Shown here piece by piece: positions 58,676 through 64,000 of a stretch of 64,000 nucleotides of DNA. Positions within the stretch are counted from its first letter, which is position 1. Every line of letters starts with the position of its first letter. Both the position numbers and the translations under genes were made by a program. Source of the DNA: an uncultured Oscillospiraceae bacterium (lineage in GTDB: Bacteria > Bacillota > Clostridia > Oscillospirales > Ruminococcaceae); the NCBI GenBank assembly GCA_949737515.1, contig CATJCP010000398.1, positions 1 through 64,000 of the forward strand. The letters are read 5' to 3'. Under the pieces are notes generated by a model that made no database searches, was not told the origin of the DNA, and saw only the letters and a program-made list of their open reading frames with translations.

Positions 58676-60441
58676 ACCGTAGCCTCCTCTTCCACATACC
58701 ACTTCCGCTGGCTGTCATACATCTTTTCATACAGCCCATGCTGTTCCATCAGCTCGCTGTGGGGGCCGCGCTCCGCAATCCTTCCCCCGGCCAGCACCAA
58801 AATCTCGTCTGCCATCCTGGTGGAGGCCAATCGATGGGTGATAAACAGGGTTGTCCTGCCCTGGGCAATCTGCCCAAACTGTTCGTAAATGGCATTTTCC
58901 GCAATGGGGTCCAAGGCCGAGGTGGGTTCGTCCAGCAGGATAACCGCAGCATCCTGATACAGGGCCCGGGCAAAGGCCACGCGCTGCCACTCGCCGCCGG
59001 ACAGATTGACGCCTCCTTCATAGATTTCCCCCAGCCGCGTTTGGACGCCGTCGGGCAGGTTTTCGATCTTCTCCAGAAGATTGGCCTCCTCCAGCGCCTT
59101 TTTCATCCTGTCCTCAGACGCGTCTTCGCCAAAGGTGATATTGTCCCGGATGGAAAGATAGTACCTGGAAAAGTCCTGGAACACGGCGGCATAAACGCGA
59201 TACAGCTCCTGTTGACAATACTGCCTGATGCTTCTGCCGTTGAGCAGGATTTCCCCTTCGTTCACCTCATACAGCCGAAGCATCAGCTTGATGATAGTGC
59301 TCTTCCCCGCGCCGTTTTCCCCCACCAGGGCATAATGCCTTCCTTTTTCCAGCCGAAAGCTGACGCGGTCCAAGACCTTGGGGCCGTTGGGATACTGGAA
59401 GGACACATCGCGGAATTCCAGGCTTTCAAACTCTTCTCGGGAAAGTGCGGCGCTTTCCTCTTTTGGAAGATCCTGGTCCGGCAAATCCAAAAAGGTATAG
59501 TACTCCTTCCAATACCGTTTCTGCCGCATCAAATCGTTAAAAATAGTGCGAATCTTATTCTGGGTGGTTAGGTTCAGGTTCACCGCTGCATGGGAGGCGG
59601 CGATAAAGAGCCCTGGAGTAAGGCTTCCCCGCAAAATATAGGAGAGCATCGTAAGCATCATCAGGATGGTGCAGATATACCCCGCTGTATCAATCATGCT
59701 GAAAGTCAGTCCAAATTTATAGTCATACTGCCGCATGGCGTTTCTCTGAGCCATCAAAAAGCCGGAGCGCTTTTGGTTGATAAAATCCGTAAAGCCAAAC
59801 AGCTTTTTCTCGTGGGCAAAGGGCTTGGTGTTTTCAATAGAGTCGAGATAGACCACCCGCCGCTCTGTCTCGCTGAACTGGCGGTTCAGGTTGTGGAAAC
59901 TCTTGGCCGAGCGGTCTGCAAAAAAGAGGAGGGCCACAAACAGCGCCAAAAAAATCCCGGCGCATACCAGCGAAACGGAGCAGATAATGGCAAAGAATCC
60001 CGCGACGCCAATCAACGCTGCTACCAGCTCGCAGATATCCCGGCTGAAATCCCGAAGCGTTCCGTCCATGTTCTTGTTGACGCGGGAATACAGATCCATA
60101 ATCTCCTTATTTTCGGCGTACTGGTAGGAAATGGTCTGCATTTTGCCGATCACCTTCCGGCGGAACCAAAAATCGGAGTTCATCCGGATCCGTTCATACA
60201 GCAGCCCTGCTGCCGCAGGCAATATGTAGATACAGATATACGCCCCTATCAGCTGCACAAAAGGAAGTATGACCGCGCTGGCAGGAGAACCGCCGTTTAA
60301 AGTTTCTCCGATCAGGTTGATCACCTGTTCCTCAAAGCGCACGGTAAGCGGCGTCATAATACCAGTGAGAACCGCCGCCGCCATGACCAAAAGGAAGTCC
60401 TTCCGGTTATTCTCCCATATAGCCCCTAACGTTTTTTTCAT
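58672..60441 (-). CDS. ABC exporter subunit, fused permease-ATPase (1)
   Basis: A 589-residue half-transporter and first gene of the pair. The N-terminal membrane part starts FLLVMAAAVLTGIMTPLTV; the ATPase has Walker A GENGAGKSTIIK, signature LSGGEWQRVAFARAL, Walker B VILLDEPTSALDP and H-loop FITHRLAS. Both subunits keep intact catalytic sites, so the exporter is not the asymmetric type with one degenerate site. It is driven by a near-consensus promoter at 60527-60556 with a palindrome across the -10 box. The system is probably controlled by a repressor encoded elsewhere. Confidence 0.93.
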   Translation of the reverse strand: MKKTLGAIWENNRKDFLLVMAAAVLTGIMTPLTVRFEEQVINLIGETLNGGSPASAVILPFVQLIGAYICIYILPAAAGLLYERIRMNSDFWFRRKVIGKMQTISYQYAENKEIMDLYSRVNKNMDGTLRDFSRDICELVAALIGVAGFFAIICSVSLVCAGIFLALFVALLFFADRSAKSFHNLNRQFSETERRVVYLDSIENTKPFAHEKKLFGFTDFINQKRSGFLMAQRNAMRQYDYKFGLTFSMIDTAGYICTILMMLTMLSYILRGSLTPGLFIAASHAAVNLNLTTQNKIRTIFNDLMRQKRYWKEYYTFLDLPDQDLPKEESAALSREEFESLEFRDVSFQYPNGPKVLDRVSFRLEKGRHYALVGENGAGKSTIIKLMLRLYEVNEGEILLNGRSIRQYCQQELYRVYAAVFQDFSRYYLSIRDNITFGEDASEDRMKKALEEANLLEKIENLPDGVQTRLGEIYEGGVNLSGGEWQRVAFARALYQDAAVILLDEPTSALDPIAENAIYEQFGQIAQGRTTLFITHRLASTRMADEILVLAGGRIAERGPHSELMEQHGLYEKMYDSQRKWYVEEEATV

Positions 60442-60520
60442 AAATCCACCAAACCTCCCTGCTGCACATCCATCACAAATTCTTTCAACAAAGAACCGTT
60501 ACAAAAGAACATATTACCCA

Positions 60521-60533
60521 GTATACATTATAC
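60521..60533. promoter_or_regulatory. Palindrome over the exporter -10 box
   Basis: GTATAATGTATAC, a perfect GTATA-ATG-TATAC inverted repeat that overlaps the -10 box; a likely repressor site. Confidence 0.45.
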
Positions 60534-60556
60534 CTCCCCCCAAGTTTTTTTGTCAA
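60527..60556 (-). promoter_or_regulatory. Promoter of the ABC exporter operon
   Basis: TTGACA, 18-base spacer, TATAAT on the minus strand, 86 bases before the first exporter gene. Confidence 0.75.
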
Positions 60557-60949
60557 CGTTTTGAAATGATGGTTTTGCAATTGAAACATCTGCCCTCAAA
60601 CATTGTAAAAAATCTTGTTAACCGTCTTATCGCCTAACAGATGCCAGTGAGAACTTAATAAATGAAAGTCTGGAAGAGGGCATTGCTCCAGAATCTTTTG
60701 AAAATCCCCAGCCAGTTCAAAAGTTTTTCGCAAAGATCCCGTCAAAACCGCCATTGACGGATATTTTGCTTTCAAAGGTAAACCTATATATGGCAAACCA
60801 CAAAATAAAAAATTTTCATCCACCCACTCTCCCCGTATTTTGCCCTTGCAAATAGCCTTGAAAGCCCAAAATCCGTCAATTTATGCAAAAAGTACAATAC
60901 CGAAACCATCTTTTCTCATTTTGTACACAACTTTTTTACAGGTATCCCC
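60557..60949. other. Intergenic stretch without a supported gene
   Basis: About 390 bases between two divergent promoters. A 75-codon frame on the minus strand (60596-60823) lacks a ribosome site and similarity; I treat it as chance or as a decayed gene. No other structure is clear. Confidence 0.5.
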
Positions 60950-60978
60950 TTGATTCTATTGCGAAATATATGTATAAT
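60950..60978 (+). promoter_or_regulatory. Promoter of the EF-G-like gene
   Basis: TTGATT, 17-base spacer, TATAAT. The start point near 60985 leaves an untranslated leader of about 180 bases. Confidence 0.8.
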
Positions 60979-60984
60979 TACACT

Positions 60985-61152
60985 ATATTGAAAAAGTGCC
61001 GCAGGTTGTTTTATGTCAAAACTGCCAAACCAGTGGAGAACACCGAAAAAACTCTGTATACGGAGCGATAGGCACGCCGGCGGGCAACCGCCGGAAATTT
61101 CATGAAATGAAGCAGAGCGGCAGGCGCAGCTGGGGCCTATCGCCAGTAAGGA
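60985..61152 (+). ncRNA. Structured 5' leader of the EF-G-like gene
   Basis: A perfect nine-base-pair closing stem, GCGATAGGC (61065-61073) with GCCTATCGC (61135-61143), ends five bases before the AAGGAG ribosome site. Inside it a seven-base-pair hairpin CCGGCGG / CCGCCGG is capped by a GCAA tetraloop (61077-61094). Upstream, GTTTT / AAAAC and GTGCC / GGCAC can also pair. The arrangement resembles a riboswitch or attenuator that controls translation, but it fits no riboswitch class I know. A 30-codon reading frame (61013-61105) inside it could be a leader peptide; its ribosome site is weak. Confidence 0.6.
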
Positions 61153-61163
61153 GAGAGAAAACC

Positions 61164-63233
61164 ATGAGACAATATCTAGCGGGTAAAATCAGAAACGTTG
61201 CAGTTGCGGGCCATAACGGAGCGGGAAAGACCTCGTTGTGTGAGGCCCTGCTGTTCAAGGCCAACGCCATTGACCGCTTGGGAAAGGTCAGCGACGGCAA
61301 TACCGTCAGCGACTTTGACCCAGAAGAGATCAAGCGTAAGGTCTCCGTATCCTCTGCTGTGATCCCCTTTAACTGGGGAAGTGCAAAGATCAATCTGTTG
61401 GATACCCCCGGAATGTTTGACTTTGAGGGCGGCCTGTACGAAGGCGTTATGGCGGCAGAAAGCGTTTTGATCACTGTATCCGGCCGCTCCGGCGTATCTG
61501 TCGGCGCGGAAAAGGCCTACAAAATGGCTGTAAAAAATGGAAAGTCCTGTATTTTCTTCGTATCCAAGCTGGACACCGAACATGCTGACTTCTATAAGGT
61601 TCTGGAAGGACTGAAGGCCAGCTTCGGCCCCAGTGTCTGCCCGGTAGTGGTCCCCTTTATGAATGACGGCAAGGTGGAGTGCTACATCAACCTGATTGAT
61701 ATGAAGGCCTATACATACGACGCCCAGGGCAACGCCGCCGAAGTGGCCATGCCCGACGCAGGCCATCGGATCGACGGCCTGGTTGAGGCCATCGGGGAAG
61801 CGGTGGCAGAAACAGACGAGGCGCTGTTTGACAAATTCTTTTCCGGCGAAAAGTTTACCAGGGACGAGATCATCAAGGGCATCCACGACGGCGTAAAATC
61901 CGGTTCCATCTCCCCGGTGTTCTGCGGCTCCACCGCCACCCTGGAGGGTGTGGATATGCTGCTGGACGCCATGGTCGACCTGCTCCCCTCCGCATGGGAG
62001 AGCATCTCCATGACCGCCACCGATGCCCAGGGCGAGACGGTAGAGGTGAAGTGTGACGACGAGCCCCCCATGTCCGCCGTTGTGTTCAAGACCATCGCCG
62101 ACCCCTTTATTGGAAAACTCTCCTTTGTCAAGGTGATCACCGGCCAGCTTTCAGGGGACATTACCCCTGTCAACGCCCGCACCGGTCAGCCGGATAAATT
62201 CGGCAAAGTCATCTTTGTCACCGGCAAAAAGCAGGGGGATACCTCCTACATTACCGCAGGGGATATCGGCGCTGTCACCAAACTGTCGGAGACCCGCACC
62301 GGGGATACCCTGTGCGATCCCAAGCGGATCCTCTCCTATCAGCTCCCCTCCTTCCCCAATCCCACCTACTCCATGGCCATTAAGCCCAAGGCCAAGGGCG
62401 ACGAAGGTAAAATCGCCAGCTCGATCCAGCGGCTGATGGAGGAAGACCCCACCCTCCGCTATGAGCAGAACCCTGAAACCAAGCAGCAGCTGATCGCTGG
62501 CCTTGGCGAGCAGCACCTGGATGTTGTACTCTCCAAGATGAAACAGAAATTCGGCGTCGACGTCACCCTGGAGGCCCCCAAGGTTGCTTACCGGGAGACC
62601 ATCCGTAAAAAGGTACAGGTTGTCGGCAAACATAAGAAACAGACCGGCGGCCACGGACAGTTTGGCCACGTTGTCATGGAGTTTGAGCCATGGGACGGCA
62701 TTGAGCTGAAGTTCGAGGAAAAGGTTGTCGGCGGTTCGGTTCCCAAGGGATATTTCCCGGCAGTGGAGAAGGGCCTGCAGGACTGCATCCAAAAGGGAGT
62801 CCTGGCCGGATACCCTCTGGTTGGCCTGAAGGCCACCCTGCTGGACGGCTCCTATCACCCTGTGGATTCCTCCGAAATGGCCTTTAAGCTGGCGGCAGGC
62901 TTGGCCTACCGGGATGGTATTCCCCAGGCGTCCCCTGTGATCCTGGAGCCCATCGGCAATTTGAAGGTACTGGTCCCGGACAGCAACACCGGGGATATTA
63001 TGGGAGACGTCAACAAGCGTCGCGGCCGTGTTCTTGGCATGAACCCCGATGAGGATGGCCTGCAGCTGATTGAAGCCGAGGTACCCATGAGCGAAATGCA
63101 GGACTTCACCACCGCGCTGCGCTCTATAACCCAGGGGAGGGGTTCCTATGAGTTGAACTTTGACCACTATGAGCAGCTTCCTCCCGCTCTCCAGGCCGAC
63201 GTCATTGAAGCCGCCAAGAGCGAAGGAGAATAA
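61164..63233 (+). CDS. Elongation factor G-like GTPase
   Basis: A 689-residue protein with the EF-G domain order: G domain, domain II, then domains III to V (LGEQHLDVVLSKMK; GGHGQFGHVVMEFEP; GYFPAVEKGLQD). The GTPase motifs differ from true EF-G: G1 is AGHNGAGKT, G3 is DTPGM with M84 where the catalytic histidine should be, and G4 is SKLD instead of NKMD. These are hallmarks of the EF-G-like/EF-G2 paralogue group, which may translocate slowly or act in ribosome recycling, stress or antibiotic protection. The ATG at 61164 follows AAGGAG; the longer open frame starting at 60996 would translate the leader and is rejected. A terminator follows. Confidence 0.93.
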   Translation: MRQYLAGKIRNVAVAGHNGAGKTSLCEALLFKANAIDRLGKVSDGNTVSDFDPEEIKRKVSVSSAVIPFNWGSAKINLLDTPGMFDFEGGLYEGVMAAESVLITVSGRSGVSVGAEKAYKMAVKNGKSCIFFVSKLDTEHADFYKVLEGLKASFGPSVCPVVVPFMNDGKVECYINLIDMKAYTYDAQGNAAEVAMPDAGHRIDGLVEAIGEAVAETDEALFDKFFSGEKFTRDEIIKGIHDGVKSGSISPVFCGSTATLEGVDMLLDAMVDLLPSAWESISMTATDAQGETVEVKCDDEPPMSAVVFKTIADPFIGKLSFVKVITGQLSGDITPVNARTGQPDKFGKVIFVTGKKQGDTSYITAGDIGAVTKLSETRTGDTLCDPKRILSYQLPSFPNPTYSMAIKPKAKGDEGKIASSIQRLMEEDPTLRYEQNPETKQQLIAGLGEQHLDVVLSKMKQKFGVDVTLEAPKVAYRETIRKKVQVVGKHKKQTGGHGQFGHVVMEFEPWDGIELKFEEKVVGGSVPKGYFPAVEKGLQDCIQKGVLAGYPLVGLKATLLDGSYHPVDSSEMAFKLAAGLAYRDGIPQASPVILEPIGNLKVLVPDSNTGDIMGDVNKRRGRVLGMNPDEDGLQLIEAEVPMSEMQDFTTALRSITQGRGSYELNFDHYEQLPPALQADVIEAAKSEGE

Positions 63234-63279
63234 CATCAAAGAGAATAGGAAATCCAATCAGAGATTGAAATAAAAAGTG

Positions 63280-63316
63280 CAGGGCCAAAGGATTTTCTCC
63301 TTTGGCCCTGTCTTTT
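63280..63316. terminator. Bidirectional terminator after the EF-G-like gene
   Basis: Perfect 13-base-pair stem CAGGGCCAAAGGA with TCCTTTGGCCCTG, five-base loop, then TCTTTT on the plus strand. It also lies past the end of recG. Confidence 0.92.
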
Positions 63317-63349
63317 GGTTTGTCAATGGCAAACAGCTGCGGTCCCTGT

Positions 63350-64000
<651 letters not shown>

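Noticed and set aside
60596-60823. 75-codon frame on the minus strand in the exporter/EF-G gap
   Set aside because: No ribosome site, no recognisable similarity and a location between two strong divergent promoters; could be a decayed gene but cannot be supported.
61013-61105. 30-codon leader peptide as a firm gene
   Set aside because: The ribosome site is weak and the frame may be chance; mentioned only within the leader feature.
60985-61152. Known riboswitch class (SAM-I, cobalamin, c-di-GMP, TPP, fluoride) in the EF-G-like leader
   Set aside because: The GCAACC string recalls SAM-I and the GNRA loop recalls c-di-GMP-I, but the conserved cores of these classes are missing.

Overview
This window looks like part of a chromosome of a Gram-positive, spore-forming, gut-type member of the Clostridia (Oscillospiraceae or Lachnospiraceae level). 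The reasons are strong AGGAGG-type ribosome binding sites before almost every gene, LplB/LplC-type sugar permeases, a YesM/YesN-type two-component pair, a SpoVB-like flippase, a YolD/UmuC-like pair, CcpA-like operator sites and fairly GC-rich DNA. No rRNA, tRNA, CRISPR array, intact insertion sequence or prophage was seen.

Layout. Positions 1-8464 hold housekeeping genes: the 3' end of cysK, an HD-domain hydrolase, mnmA, a YolD-like protein with a Y-family polymerase, a small unknown gene under a near-consensus promoter with an SOS-like box, a GNAT acetyltransferase, sfsA, ybaK and a SpoVB-like flippase. Positions 8712-56782 form one continuous carbohydrate island of about 48 kb. Positions 56888-64000 return to general functions: a heterodimeric ABC exporter, an EF-G-like GTPase behind a long structured leader, and the 3' end of recG.

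The island consists of modules. (a) 18519-8712, minus: two permeases, a binding protein, two Gfo/Idh/MocA oxidoreductases and two beta-xylosidase-type hydrolases (GH39, GH3), with a divergent AraC regulator and uxuA. (b) 27000-21087, minus: a LacI repressor with its own operator, two oxidoreductases and three xylose-isomerase-like TIM-barrel proteins. (c) 33453-27298, minus: nagB, a LarA-type nickel racemase, a uridine-kinase-like protein, an oxidoreductase, a DMT transporter and a GH109-like NAD-dependent glycosidase. (d) 37558-33491, minus: a serine hydrolase and two tandem-duplicated oxidoreductases, with a fossil of a third copy. (e) 41528-37790, minus: a second CUT1 sugar transporter under a cre-like site. 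(f) 49 bp to several hundred bp apart, 42483-41896 and 43949-42576: a coiled-coil repeat protein and a hemerythrin/CheX-like/receiver protein. (g) 47217-44225, minus: a YesM/YesN-type sensor kinase and AraC-type response regulator. (h) 47323-56782, plus: an esterase-like hydrolase, GH4, NagA, a ceramidase-family protein, an SDR protein, a DapA-family aldolase and an MFS transporter.

The unifying theme is redox-assisted sugar chemistry. Eight Gfo/Idh/MocA-fold proteins (one GH109-like), a GH4 enzyme and three isomerase/epimerase-fold TIM barrels lie together. GH4 and GH109 cleave glycosides by NAD-dependent oxidation at C3 followed by elimination, and Gfo plus TIM-barrel pairs do comparable chemistry on C-glycosides in gut bacteria. 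I infer that the island imports unusual or modified glycosides (xylose-, aminosugar- and uronate-type) and opens them by this oxidative route as well as by ordinary hydrolysis. Neither importer has an ATPase gene here, so a shared MsmX-type ATPase elsewhere is implied.
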